A stretch of 64,000 bases of DNA from JAATFS01 sp037145635 (GTDB taxonomy: Bacteria > Pseudomonadota > Gammaproteobacteria > Xanthomonadales > Xanthomonadaceae): assembly GCA_037145635.1 (NCBI GenBank), contig JBBCXB010000003.1, positions 434,001-498,000 on the forward strand, read 5' to 3'. The number at the start of each line of letters is the position of its first letter. The first letter of the stretch is position 1. The notes under the pieces were generated by a model. It had not been told where the DNA came from and did not search any database. It worked only from the letters and a program-made list of their open reading frames with translations. Both the position numbers and the translations under genes were made by a program. Shown here piece after piece: positions 26,052 through 34,369 of the stretch.

Positions 26052-27941
26052 TTAGGCAACTTGGCTGCGCCGCGCGCGCTCCAGGTGCACCAGCAGCAGC
26101 GAGATCGCCGCCGGGGTCATGCCGGCGATGCGCTGGGCCTGGCCGACGCTCTGCGGGCGGACCCGTTCCAGCTTCTGCTGCACCTCGGCGGACAGTCCCC
26201 GCACCGCGGCGTAGTCGAAGCCGTCCGGGATCGGCGTGGACGCGTGGCGCTGCGTGCGCTCGATCTCCTCGCGCTGGCGCTCCAGGTAGCCGGCGTACTT
26301 CACGCCGATCTCGACCTGCTCGGCGACCTGCGCGTCGTCCACGCCCGGGCCCAGCGACGGCACCCGCATCAGCGCGGCATAGCCGAGTTCCGGGCGCTTG
26401 ATCAGGTCCAGCACGCAGGTCTCGCGGCTGACCGCCACCCCCAGCGCGGCCTCGACCTCGCGCCCCAGCGCGTTGCCGGGCGTGGCCCACAGCGCGCGCA
26501 GGCGGCCGCTCTCGCGCGCCACCGCCTCCTGCTTGGCCTCGAAGCGCGCCCAGCGGGCGTCGTCGACCAGCCCCAGCTCGCGGCCGATGCCGGTCAGGCG
26601 CACGTCGGCGTTGTCCTCGCGCAGCTGCAGCCGGTACTCGGCGCGGCTGGTGAACATGCGGTAGGGCTCGGTGGTGCCGTGGGTGATCAGGTCGTCCACC
26701 AGCACGCCCAGGTAGGCCTCGTCGCGGCGCGGCGTCCACGCCGGCAGGGCGCGGACGTGGCGGGCGGCGTTGACGCCGGCCAGCAGGCCCTGCGCGGCGG
26801 CTTCCTCGTAGCCGGTGGTGCCGTTGATCTGGCCGGCGAAGAACAGCCCGGCCACCAGCTTGGTCTCCAGCGAGGCCTTGAGCCCGCGCGGGTCGAAGAA
26901 GTCGTACTCGATGGCGTAGCCGGGGCGGGTGATGTGCGCGTGCCCGAAGCCGCGGATCGAGCGCACCAGCGCCAGCTGCACGTCGAACGGCAGCGAGGTG
27001 GAGATGCCGTTGGGATAGATCTCGACCACGTCCAGCCCCTCCGGCTCGACGAAGATCTGGTGGCTGGCCTTCTCGGCGAAGCGCACCACCTTGTCCTCGA
27101 TCGACGGGCAGTAGCGCGGGCCGATGCCCTCGATCTGGCCGCTGTACAGCGGCGAGCGGTGCAGCGCGGCGCGGATCAGCGCGTGGGTGTGCTCGGTGGT
27201 GTGGGTGATCCAGCAGCTGACCTGGCGCGGATGCTCGGCGCGCTCGCCCAGGAACGACATCACCGGCCGCGGATCGTCGCCCGGCTGCTCCTCCATCGCC
27301 GCGTAGTCCAGGCTGCGGCCGTCGATGCGCGGCGGCGTGCCGGTCTTGAGCCGGTCGACGACGAACGGGCGCTCGCGCAGGCGCGCGGCCAGGGTGGTGG
27401 CCGGCGGGTCGCCCATGCGGCCGGCGGCGTACTGGGTCGGCCCGACATGGATCTTGCCGGCCAGGAAGGTGCCGGCGGTCAGGACCACGGCCGCGGCCTC
27501 GAAGCGCAGCCCGGTCTGGGTCAGCACGCCGCGCACCTGGTCGCCCTCGATCAGCAGGTCGTCCACGGCGGCCTGGAACACGGCCAGGTTGGGCTGCGAC
27601 TCGACGATGCCGCGGATGGCGCTGCGATACAGCGCGCGGTCGGCCTGGCAGCGGGTGGCGCGCACCGCCGGGCCCTTGGAGGCATTGAGGGTGCGCCACT
27701 GGATGCCGGCGCGGTCGGCCGCGCGCGCCATCGCCCCGCCCAGCGCATCGATCTCCTTGACCAGGTGGCCCTTGCCGATGCCGCCGATGGCCGGATTGCA
27801 GCTCATCGCGCCCACGGTCTCGAGGTTGTGCGTCAACAGCAGGGTGCGCGCGCCGGCGCGGGCGGCGGCCAGCGCGGCCTCGGTGCCGGCGTGGCCGCCC
27901 CCGATCACGATGACGTCGTAGCGATGGAAGGAATCGGTCAT
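26052..27941 (-). CDS. mnmG: tRNA uridine-5-carboxymethylaminomethyl modification enzyme
   Basis: 629 residues, full length. FAD enzyme that with MnmE installs cmnm5 at U34 of certain tRNAs. N-terminal FAD motif IVIGGGHAGTEAALAAARAG (residues about 9-28), GAMSCNPAIGGIGKGHLVKEIDALGG, and the C-terminal PRPQSVGQAQRIAGMTPAAISLLLVHLER region are diagnostic (MnmE-binding C-terminus). The start MTDSFHRYDVIVIGG has an upstream GGAGG-like stretch. Alone rather than with rsmG or parA; MnmE is elsewhere. Confidence 0.97.
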   Translation of the reverse strand: MTDSFHRYDVIVIGGGHAGTEAALAAARAGARTLLLTHNLETVGAMSCNPAIGGIGKGHLVKEIDALGGAMARAADRAGIQWRTLNASKGPAVRATRCQADRALYRSAIRGIVESQPNLAVFQAAVDDLLIEGDQVRGVLTQTGLRFEAAAVVLTAGTFLAGKIHVGPTQYAAGRMGDPPATTLAARLRERPFVVDRLKTGTPPRIDGRSLDYAAMEEQPGDDPRPVMSFLGERAEHPRQVSCWITHTTEHTHALIRAALHRSPLYSGQIEGIGPRYCPSIEDKVVRFAEKASHQIFVEPEGLDVVEIYPNGISTSLPFDVQLALVRSIRGFGHAHITRPGYAIEYDFFDPRGLKASLETKLVAGLFFAGQINGTTGYEEAAAQGLLAGVNAARHVRALPAWTPRRDEAYLGVLVDDLITHGTTEPYRMFTSRAEYRLQLREDNADVRLTGIGRELGLVDDARWARFEAKQEAVARESGRLRALWATPGNALGREVEAALGVAVSRETCVLDLIKRPELGYAALMRVPSLGPGVDDAQVAEQVEIGVKYAGYLERQREEIERTQRHASTPIPDGFDYAAVRGLSAEVQQKLERVRPQSVGQAQRIAGMTPAAISLLLVHLERARRSQVA

Positions 27942-28059
27942 GGCAAGCAGCAATCGGAGGGGAGGAGCGCCGGCGGATTATCGGCGGTTGGGGCCAGGCC
28001 CGCAGCGAACGGGCATTTTATGTGTTTCGCATCACGCTTCCGACACTGCGCCCTCAAGT

Positions 28060-28075
28060 TGGCACGGGTCGTGCA
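28060..28075 (+). promoter_or_regulatory. Candidate sigma-54 (-24/-12) promoter
   Basis: TGGCACGGGTCGTGCA carries the required GG (28061-28062) and GC (28073-28074) separated by exactly 10 bp and matches the TGGCAC-N5-TTGCA consensus with one mismatch (GTGC for TTGC). It points away from mnmG into a region without a protein gene. Transcription would begin near 28086 and run into the intrinsic terminator ending at 28206. No upstream activator site is identified. Such matches also occur by chance in GC-rich DNA. Confidence 0.4.
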
Positions 28076-28085
28076 GATAACTCCA

Positions 28086-28206
28086 TTGCACCCGCGGCGG
28101 CACTGCGTCATGGGCGCAAGGCCGGGTATGGAACAGGGACCGGCCACGCGCGTCTCGGGGTAGCACAAGGGCCGGCAGTCGGGGGACTGCCGGCCCTTAC
28201 TTTTTT
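28086..28206 (+). ncRNA. Candidate small RNA between mnmG and the lipoprotein gene
   Basis: The strongest intrinsic terminator in the window (28167-28206) is on the plus strand, yet no plus-strand protein gene precedes it for 3 kb: the nearest ends at 25056. A sigma-54-like promoter ends at 28075, which would give a transcript of about 120 nt. No ribosome-binding site with a credible frame lies between. Promoter, length and terminator together suggest a small RNA, but no homologous RNA family is recognised. The terminator is solid; the transcript is inferred. Confidence 0.4.
28167..28206 (+). terminator. Strong Rho-independent terminator without an obvious gene
   Basis: A perfect 14-bp stem (AAGGGCCGGCAGTC at 28167-28180 with its complement at 28185-28198) closed by a GGGG loop is followed by AC and six T (28201-28206). 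The reverse strand lacks a T-run after the stem, so it works on the plus strand only. Confidence 0.9.
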
Positions 28207-28268
28207 CCGTCGCTGTCCGTCGCCGCCGGTTTTCCGGCGCGCCAGACCGACGACGCCTGCGCCAGAAA

Positions 28269-28298
28269 GCACGAAGCCCCGCGGACGGGGCTTCGTGC
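28269..28298 (-). terminator. Hairpin terminator, probably for the lipoprotein gene
   Basis: Perfect 12-bp stem GCACGAAGCCCC (28269-28280) with its complement at 28287-28298, loop GCGGAC. Read on the minus strand it is followed by TTTCT. The lipoprotein gene on that strand ends about 215 bp upstream, so it is the likely user; the plus-strand side is followed by GTCTTA and termination there is weaker. Confidence 0.65.
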
Positions 28299-28314
28299 GT
28301 CTTAGGCGCCGATA

Positions 28315-28358
28315 TCCGGCAGGGCCGGAACAGGGGGGATCCAGATTTCCCTGCCGGA
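28315..28358. repeat. Inverted repeat in the mnmG-lipoprotein gap
   Basis: TCCGGCAGGG (28315-28324) and CCCTGCCGGA (28349-28358) are perfect inverted copies with a 24-nt spacer; after one mismatch the pairing resumes for three bases. With the two terminators it makes 28167-28358 unusually structured. A 7-bp inverted pair TGGGGGC/GCCCCCA near 28434-28468 follows. The remainder of 27942-28513 shows only the candidate promoter and small RNA listed separately. Confidence 0.7.
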
Positions 28359-28513
28359 CATCGACATGAACTGGTCGGTGCATCCGGCCGTGTCACAAAG
28401 CGACGTGGCGGGTCACACCGTGGTCGTACTGTGGGGGCAAGCCGAACGCAAAAGCAAGCCCCCAGTGTTTCCATTTGTGGCGGTCGTCGCAGTCGCGTCG
28501 CGCCGGCCGCCGG

Positions 28514-28978
28514 CTACGGTTCCTGCTGCCGGACGTTGGGCCGGCCGGGGCGCGGATGCGGGTTGGCCGGACGCGGCGACGCCGGCGGGCGGGCCTGCGG
28601 CGGCGGCCGATCGACCGGTCGGCTAGGGCGGTCGGGCCGATCCGGACGGTTGGGCCGCGGCCCGCCCTCGGGAGGCCGCGGGCGCGGGCCACCGTGGTCG
28701 TTGCCGGGGCGCGGCGGCGGCCGGTTGCGCGGCGGGCGCGGGTAGTAGCCGCCGCGGTAGACCGGGTACACCGGGTAGTCGTACAGGCCGATCGAGCCGC
28801 CATAGCCGTACGGGCTGCCGTAGCCGTAGGGGCTGCCGTAGTAGCCGGGCGGGTAGCGGTACTGCACGGACGGGCTGCCGCGGTAGTAGCCGCCGGATCC
28901 GCCTCCCGCGTAGTCGTAGGTCGCGCAGCCACCAAGCGCCGCCATCAGTCCGGCGGCCAGGATCAGGCGGAGCTTCAT
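28514..28978 (-). CDS. Tyr/Gly-rich and Arg/Pro-rich lipoprotein
   Basis: 154 residues. The ATG at 28978 gives MKLRLILAAGLMAALGGC, a signal peptide with lipobox AALGGC and acylated Cys18; Ala at position +2 predicts the outer membrane. The mature protein has two low-complexity parts: residues about 20-75 rich in Gly and Tyr (YGSPYGYGSPYGYGG) and residues about 80-154 rich in Pro, Arg and Asp (repeats such as RPDRPDRPSRP). No folded domain is visible. Such proteins occur in xanthomonads as hypothetical lipoproteins; function unknown. GGAG lies upstream of the start. Confidence 0.8.
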   Translation of the reverse strand: MKLRLILAAGLMAALGGCATYDYAGGGSGGYYRGSPSVQYRYPPGYYGSPYGYGSPYGYGGSIGLYDYPVYPVYRGGYYPRPPRNRPPPRPGNDHGGPRPRPPEGGPRPNRPDRPDRPSRPVDRPPPQARPPASPRPANPHPRPGRPNVRQQEP

Positions 28979-29129
28979 GGGAGTTCCCCTCCTCGAGTCA
29001 GGCGGCCACTGTCGGCCCAACGCATTGAATCCGTCCTTAATTGCTCCGATCGGGGCGTGAACGTTTCATCCGGGGAACGATGCCGCACCCGGGGTTCGGG
29101 TGCTTGACCGATACGTTAATCTTGAACGC

Positions 29130-30092
29130 ATGACCGATTCAGCCCTGCCCGATTTCGCCGACGTGCTGCAGGCCGCCGCCCGCATCGCCGCCCACGCCGA
29201 GACCACGCCGGTGCTGCGGTCGCGGGCGCTGGATGCGATGACCGGGGCCCGGCTGCACTTCAAGGGCGAGCACCTGCAGCGCGGTGGCGCGTTCAAGTTC
29301 CGCGGCGCCTGCAACGCGGTCTGGGCGCTGGACCCGGCGTCCGCCGCGCGCGGGGTCGTCACCCACTCCTCGGGCAACCACGGGGCGGCGCTGGCGCTGG
29401 CCGCACGCGACCGCGGGATCGGGTGCCACGTCGTGGCGCCGGAGGGCGCGGTGGCGTCGAAGCTGGCCAATATTTCGCGGCACGGGGCCACGCTGTGGCG
29501 CTGCGCGCCCGGCATCGCGGCGCGCGAGGCGCTGTGCGCCGAGGTCCAGGCCACCAGTGGCGCGACCCTGGTGCACCCGTATACGGATCCGGCGGTGATC
29601 GCCGGCCAGGGCACGGCGGCGCTGGAACTGCTGCAGGCCACCGGCCCGCTCGACGTGCTGGTGGTGCCGGTCGGCGGCGGCGGGCTGGCCGCGGGCACGG
29701 CGCTGGCGCTGCGCGGCATCGCGCCCGGCTGCGAGCTGGTGCTGGCCGAGCCCGCGGGCGCGGCCGACACCGCGCGCTCGCTGGCCGCCGGCGAGCGCCG
29801 GGTCGACTTCGTGCCGGACACGGTCTGCGACGGCCTGCGCGGCACGCTGGGAGCACCCAACTTCGCCCTGCTGCAGGCGGCGGGGGCGTCGGTGATCACG
29901 GTCGAGGATGCGCCGGTGGTGCAGGCGATGCGGCTGATCTGGCAGGTGCTCAAGCAGACCGTGGAGCCGTCGTCGGCGATCGCGCTGGCGGCGGTGCTGG
30001 CCGCACCCGGGCGCTTCGCCGGGCGCCGGGTCGGCGTGGTGCTGTCCGGCGGCAACGTGGACCTGGACGCGCTGCCCTGGGCGCCGGTGTGA
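29130..30092 (+). CDS. PLP-dependent serine/threonine dehydratase (possibly serine racemase type)
   Basis: 320 residues. Fold type II PLP enzyme: Lys56 in GGAFKFRGACNA forms the Schiff base, HSSGNHGAALALAA binds the substrate carboxylate, and VVPVGGGGLAAGTALAL holds the cofactor phosphate. No C-terminal ACT regulatory domain, so it is the short, catabolic or racemase-like form. The reaction is deamination of Thr/Ser to 2-oxobutyrate/pyruvate, or Ser racemisation; sequence alone does not decide. The ATG at 29130 is preferred to one ten codons upstream. Its stop overlaps the GTG start of the next gene. Confidence 0.88.
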   Translation: MTDSALPDFADVLQAAARIAAHAETTPVLRSRALDAMTGARLHFKGEHLQRGGAFKFRGACNAVWALDPASAARGVVTHSSGNHGAALALAARDRGIGCHVVAPEGAVASKLANISRHGATLWRCAPGIAAREALCAEVQATSGATLVHPYTDPAVIAGQGTAALELLQATGPLDVLVVPVGGGGLAAGTALALRGIAPGCELVLAEPAGAADTARSLAAGERRVDFVPDTVCDGLRGTLGAPNFALLQAAGASVITVEDAPVVQAMRLIWQVLKQTVEPSSAIALAAVLAAPGRFAGRRVGVVLSGGNVDLDALPWAPV

Positions 30093-30697
30093 GCCGGCGT
30101 CGCCGCGGCATCGGAATCTGGGGCTGGAGCTGGCGGCTGTGCATGCTGGCGGCGGCCTGGCTGGTGGGGGTCGCCGGCTGGATCGTCTGGGTGGGCGACC
30201 GCGACCAGGCCGCCCCGGCCGACGTGATCATCGTGCTCGGCGCGGCGGCCTACGACGCCAAGCCCTCGCCGGTGTTCGAGGAGCGCATCCGGCATGCGCT
30301 GGACCTGTACCGGCAGGGCTATGCGCGGCAGCTGATCTTCACCGGCGGCTTCGGCGGCAGCGGGGCGCGTTTCGCCGAATCGCAGGTGGCCCGCCGCTAC
30401 GCGCTGCGCCACGAGGTGCCGCCGGACGCGATCCTGATCGAGACGGTGTCGCGCACCACGCGGCAGAACTTGCTGCAGGCCCGCGCGCTGATGCGCGCGC
30501 GCGGGATGCGGCGCGCGATCGTGGTCAGCGACCCGCTGCACATGGCGCGCGCGCTGCGGCTGTGCCACGAGCTGGACATCGACGCGCTGGCCTCGTCCAC
30601 GCCGAGCACGCGCTTCCGCAGCTTCCACACCAGTTGGCGCTTCCTGCTGCAGGAGGTGTACTTCTTCCACCGCGACCTGTTCGTGCGCGGCGCCTGA
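30089..30697 (+). CDS. YdcF/SanA-type DUF218 membrane-anchored protein
   Basis: 202 residues. The GTG at 30089 overlaps the preceding stop (GTGTGA), suggesting coupling. One N-terminal membrane helix (LCMLAAAWLVGVAGWIVWVG) is followed by a DUF218 domain with ADVIIVLGAAAY, TGGFGG, ETVSRTTRQNLLQARALM and VVSDPLHMARAL. Family members (YdcF, SanA, ElyC) act in cell-envelope processes, some in peptidoglycan or envelope-lipid handling; the substrate here is unknown. Probably periplasmic. Followed by an NTF2-like gene after 46 bp. Confidence 0.87.
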   Translation: MSRRRRGIGIWGWSWRLCMLAAAWLVGVAGWIVWVGDRDQAAPADVIIVLGAAAYDAKPSPVFEERIRHALDLYRQGYARQLIFTGGFGGSGARFAESQVARRYALRHEVPPDAILIETVSRTTRQNLLQARALMRARGMRRAIVVSDPLHMARALRLCHELDIDALASSTPSTRFRSFHTSWRFLLQEVYFFHRDLFVRGA

Positions 30698-30743
30698 GCC
30701 GGCCTATCATGGGGGCCGTTTCCGCTTCCCCGAGGCTTCCCCG

Positions 30744-31163
30744 ATGAACGACGGCAGCCGCCTGCGCGCCACCGAGCTGGTGCAGGCCTACTACGACGCG
30801 TTCAACCGCGGCGACTGGGACACGATGCTGGCGCACCTGAGCGAGGACGTGGCGCACGATCTCAACCAGGGCGCGCGCGAGACCGGGCAGGCGGCCTTCG
30901 CGGCGTTCCTGCGGCGCATGAGCGCCAGCTACCGCGAACAGCTGCACGACATCGTGCTGACCGCCAGCGAGGCCGGCGACCGCGTCGGGGCCGAGTACGT
31001 GGTGCACGGCGAGTACCACCACACCGACGCGGGTCTGCCCGAGGCCACCGGACAGACCTACGTGCTGCCCGGCGGGGCGTTCTTCGACATCCGCGACGGC
31101 CGCATCGCGCGCGTGACCAACTACTACAACTTGCAGGACTGGATCGCCCAGGTCTCGCGCTGA
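30744..31163 (+). CDS. NTF2-like (SnoaL) protein, cytoplasmic
   Basis: 139 residues with no signal peptide. Typical cone-fold blocks: RATELVQAYYDAFNRGDWDTMLAHLSEDVAHDLNQG and GGAFFDIRDGRIARVTNYYNLQDW. This resembles the ketosteroid-isomerase-related group often annotated as a conserved isomerase. Catalytic residues cannot be confirmed. It follows the YdcF-type gene on the same strand and may share its transcript. The downstream 410 bp has no gene. Confidence 0.8.
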   Translation: MNDGSRLRATELVQAYYDAFNRGDWDTMLAHLSEDVAHDLNQGARETGQAAFAAFLRRMSASYREQLHDIVLTASEAGDRVGAEYVVHGEYHHTDAGLPEATGQTYVLPGGAFFDIRDGRIARVTNYYNLQDWIAQVSR

Positions 31164-31394
31164 GCGAGGCAGGGCCGCGCCATCGCGCGGGATGTGCCGG
31201 CGCAGACGGACGGGCTGCCGACGCCGGCCAAGGGCTCCGGGGCACCTGGCTGGCACTGGCACGGTCACGGGCTGCGGTGAAGGGCCTCCGCGTACCGCTC
31301 ATGTGCAGGCGGACGAAGCATCAGATCTCGCCCAAGCCATCGGTCATAGCATCCCGGAAGCGATACGATCTTCGGCTTCGGCGAGGGGCGACAG

Positions 31395-31470
31395 CGTGAC
31401 CGGGGACAGGCTCCTCGGCTCGGGCGGACATCCTGTCCGACTCGCCGCCGCGGCACGTCCGGAGTGCCGC
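31395..31470 (+). repeat. Dispersed intergenic repeat, copy A
   Basis: A 76-bp segment that recurs, inverted, at 44689-44763 with roughly 80% identity by eye and one 1-nt indel. Shared blocks include CGTGACCG, GACATCCTGT, CCGCCGCGGCA and GGAGTGCCGC. It contains two hairpins: CGGACA-TCC-TGTCCG (31425-31439) and GCGGCAC-7 nt-GTGCCGC (31450-31470). It sits in the otherwise gene-free 31164-31573, which has lower GC than its neighbours and no other recognisable feature. Confidence 0.8.
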
Positions 31471-31573
31471 TCTCCGCCTATCCCCGGCCACGCTGACGCC
31501 TCGGCCCGTCATTGCAAGGGCTGCGGAAGCATGTGGCTGATACTTCGTGCAGGCATGCACCGCCGGCCCGGAG

Positions 31574-32479
31574 TCAGAGCAGGATGATGCCGGCCACCAC
31601 CAGCGCGACCAGGCCCCACTTGAGGATCTGGTACAGCGGGTTGTTGCGCTCCTTCAGCGCCTTGGCCTTGAGGCGCACCGCGTAGAAATAGCGGAACAGG
31701 CGGTTGATGCCGCCGGTCTTGTCGCCTTCCTGGTTCGGCGAGGCGCCGGCGGCCAGCAGGCTGCGGCCGACGAAGCGGTTGAGCGCCGCGGCCCAGCGCC
31801 AGCGCATCGGCCGCTCGATGTCGCAGAACAGGATGATGCGGTCCTGCTCGGTGTCGTTGCGGGCGTAGTGGATGTAGGTCTCGTCGAACATCGTCCACTC
31901 GCCGTCGCGCCAGCTGTGGCGCTGGCCGTCCACGTCGATGAAGCAGCGGTCGTCGTTGGGCGTGGCCAGCCCCAGGTGCAGGCGCATCGAGCCGGCGAAC
32001 GGGTCGCGGTGCGGGCGCAGCTCGCTGCCCGGCGGCAACTCGGCGAACATCGCCGCCTTGATCGCCGGGATCGACTTCAGTAGCGCCGTGGTCTGCGGGC
32101 ACAGCTCGGCCGCCGACGGGTGCGCGGTGCCGTACCACTTGAGGTAGAAGCGCTTCCAGCCGCGGCGGAAGAACGAATTGAAGCCGACGTCGGTGTAGCC
32201 GTCGGCGGCGCGGATCTTCTGCATGCGCTGCAGCGCCACCGCCTCGTCGCGGATCGCCGGCCACTGCGCGCGCAGCGGCGCCAGCTCCGGGAATTCCCTG
32301 CCCGGGTCGATGAACGGCGTGGTCGGCACGCGCGAGCACAGGTACATCAGCGCGTTGATCGGCGCCATGAAGGTCGAATGGTCGAGCAGCTGGCGGCTCA
32401 GCCGGTGGCGCACGCGGCCGCGGTAATGGATGTACAGCGCCGACGCGATGAACAGCGCGATGATGAACCACTTCAACAT
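31574..32479 (-). CDS. lpxO: Lipid A hydroxylase (aspartyl/asparaginyl beta-hydroxylase family)
   Basis: 301 residues, as in Salmonella LpxO. Fe(II)/2-oxoglutarate dioxygenase that adds a 2-hydroxyl to a lipid A acyl chain at the inner membrane. Membrane helices lie at both ends (WFIIALFIASALYIHY and WGLVALVVAGIILL). Iron ligands: His/Asp in RPHRDPF and a distal His in DETYIHYARN; the 2-oxoglutarate-binding Arg is in the TEQDRIILF region. The ATG at 32479 gives MLKWFIIALF. It lies downstream of bioC on the same strand after 89 bp. Close relatives act on other substrates, but length and topology fit LpxO. Confidence 0.88.
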   Translation of the reverse strand: MLKWFIIALFIASALYIHYRGRVRHRLSRQLLDHSTFMAPINALMYLCSRVPTTPFIDPGREFPELAPLRAQWPAIRDEAVALQRMQKIRAADGYTDVGFNSFFRRGWKRFYLKWYGTAHPSAAELCPQTTALLKSIPAIKAAMFAELPPGSELRPHRDPFAGSMRLHLGLATPNDDRCFIDVDGQRHSWRDGEWTMFDETYIHYARNDTEQDRIILFCDIERPMRWRWAAALNRFVGRSLLAAGASPNQEGDKTGGINRLFRYFYAVRLKAKALKERNNPLYQILKWGLVALVVAGIILL

Positions 32480-32568
32480 GGGGGAAGGCCGTTGGGGGAG
32501 GGCCGGAAAACGCCGGCGCGGAGTCGGGTCGGTGGGCAGTGCGCGTGCAGCACGCGCCGCCCGCGGCG

Positions 32569-33462
32569 CTAGCCGGGATCGCGCGGCCGGCGCCGGATCG
32601 GGATCGAGGCGAGCGGTACCGTGGCGACCTCGTGGCCGCGCTCGCGGATCGGCGCGCCCGGGTCCGGCGCCCAGGCGTGCGCGTAGATGACCTCCCACGA
32701 ACTCGGCAGGCGGCCATCGGGCTGGCGCAGCGGCTCGTAGGCGGCGCCGGCGGCGGCGAAGCGGCCGCGCCCGGTGAGGGTGGCGCGGCGCTGGCTCAGC
32801 GCGTTGGTCGCGCCCATGGCGCGCAGCTCGCGCATCAGCGCCGGCAGGTCGGGGTAGGTGAGGGTGAACAGGTCGCGGTCCAGCACCGGGTCGCGGAAGC
32901 CGGCCATCATCAGCGCGTCGCCGAACTGGGCGATCTGCGGGAAGCGGCTGACGTGGGGCGCCGGATCGGCCTGGGCGAACGCCTCGCGCAGCTCGATCAG
33001 CGTCTCCGGCCCGAAGGTGGAGCACAGCAGCAGGCCGCCCGGCCGGAGCGCACGGCGGAACCCGGCGAACACCGCCGGCAGGTCCTCGACCCACTGCAGG
33101 CACAGGTTGCTGAAGATCACGTCCACGCTGCCGTCGGCCACCGGCAGGGCCCGCGCGTCGGCGCAGACGCGGGTGAACGGCTTCCACCAGCCGGCCTGCT
33201 TGCGCGCCTCCTGCAGCATCGGCAGCGCCTGGTCCAGCGCCACCACCTGGGCCTTGGGCCAGCGCTTCTTCATCGCCGCCGCCGCGTGCCCGGGGCCCGC
33301 GCCGACATCCAGCACCACCTGCGGCACGCGCTCGTCCAGGTAGTCCAGCGACTCGAGCAGGCGCTTCTCGACCTCGTGCTGGAGCGCGGCGGCAGCGTCG
33401 TAGCCGGCGGCCGCGCGGGCGAAGGCGCGGCGGACGTGGCGGGAGTCGAAGGTGGTGTTCAT
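32569..33462 (-). CDS. bioC: Malonyl-ACP O-methyltransferase
   Basis: 297 residues. Uses S-adenosylmethionine to methylate malonyl-ACP, disguising it for fatty-acid synthase and so starting pimelate synthesis for biotin. SAM motif VVLDVGAGPGHAAAAM (about residue 50), DVIFSNLCLQWVEDL, and the N-terminal RHVRRAFARAAAGYDAAAALQHEV, which is characteristic of BioC. Co-directional with bioH, bioF and bioB; BioH removes the methyl group at the end of the same branch. Confidence 0.95.
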   Translation of the reverse strand: MNTTFDSRHVRRAFARAAAGYDAAAALQHEVEKRLLESLDYLDERVPQVVLDVGAGPGHAAAAMKKRWPKAQVVALDQALPMLQEARKQAGWWKPFTRVCADARALPVADGSVDVIFSNLCLQWVEDLPAVFAGFRRALRPGGLLLCSTFGPETLIELREAFAQADPAPHVSRFPQIAQFGDALMMAGFRDPVLDRDLFTLTYPDLPALMRELRAMGATNALSQRRATLTGRGRFAAAGAAYEPLRQPDGRLPSSWEVIYAHAWAPDPGAPIRERGHEVATVPLASIPIRRRPRDPG

Positions 33463-33510
33463 GGACCGGCTATTGTCGCCCGCGGCGAGGGGAATGCAAA
33501 ACCGACCGGT

Positions 33511-34290
33511 TTAGCAATCGAAAGTTCCGGCCGCGACGTCCGCGACGAACCGCAGCAGGCGCTCGGCGACCGCGTCGGCCTGGCCCAGGAAGGGCGCGTG
33601 CCCGCCGCCGGCGAAGGTCTGCGCCGTGGCGCGCGGCGCCAGCGCGGCGGCGGCCTCCAGGCCGGCCGCCGGGACCAGCCGGTCGCGCTGGCCGGCCAGC
33701 CACAGGCTGGGGCAGGGCAGCGTCGGCAGCCCCCGGCGCAGGTCGCTGCGTTCGAGCAGGTCCAGGCCTTCCTGCAGCGCGCGCGGGGCCGGCTCGCCGC
33801 GCGCGGCCAGGGCCTGGCGCAGCGTGCGCAGCTCGGCGCGCCCGTGCGCCGAGCCCAGCGTGTCCAGCGCCAGGAAGCGGTCCAGCGTGCCGCGGTAGTC
33901 CTGGGCCAGATCCTGGCCGAACTGCGCGAACACCGTGCGCTCCACCGCATGCGGCCAGTCGCCGCCGCGCACGAAGCGCGGGGTCGCGGCGAGCATCGCC
34001 AGCCCGCGCACCTGCGGCAGGGTGGCGGCGGCATGGAGGGCGAACAACCCGCCCAGCGACCAGCCCAGCCAGACCGCCGGCGGGGTCGCGGCGGCGATCG
34101 CGGCGACCACGTGCGGCAGCGCCAGCCGGGTGGCGTCGTCGCGGCTGTGGCCGTGGCCCGGCAGGTCGACCAGGTGCAGTCGGCAGTGCGGCGCCAGGCG
34201 CTCGACCAGCGGTGCGAACACGCCGCCGTGCAGGGCCCAGCCGTGGATCAGGACCAGCGCGGGGCCCTGGCCGGTGACATCGATATGCAT
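33511..34290 (-). CDS. bioH: Pimeloyl-ACP methyl ester esterase
   Basis: 259 residues. Alpha/beta-hydrolase that cleaves the methyl ester of pimeloyl-ACP, ending chain building. Features: VLIHGWALHGGVF near the N terminus, nucleophile Ser in LGWSLGGLFALHAA, Asp in AGQRDRLVP and His in GGGHAPFL. The bio operon context (between bioF and bioC) makes the name firm. 79 bp follow the end of bioF. Confidence 0.94.
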   Translation of the reverse strand: MHIDVTGQGPALVLIHGWALHGGVFAPLVERLAPHCRLHLVDLPGHGHSRDDATRLALPHVVAAIAAATPPAVWLGWSLGGLFALHAAATLPQVRGLAMLAATPRFVRGGDWPHAVERTVFAQFGQDLAQDYRGTLDRFLALDTLGSAHGRAELRTLRQALAARGEPAPRALQEGLDLLERSDLRRGLPTLPCPSLWLAGQRDRLVPAAGLEAAAALAPRATAQTFAGGGHAPFLGQADAVAERLLRFVADVAAGTFDC

Positions 34291-34369
34291 GGGCGCATTG
34301 TCGCCGATCCGGCGTGGACCGCCGTGCGCGGCGTGCGAGCGGAGGCGCGGGCAGGCCGCGCCGCAGCGG

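Noticed and set aside
31246..31275. TGGCACTGGCACGG as a second sigma-54 promoter
   Set aside because: No GC occurs at the required 10-bp distance from either GG, and no terminator or gene follows.
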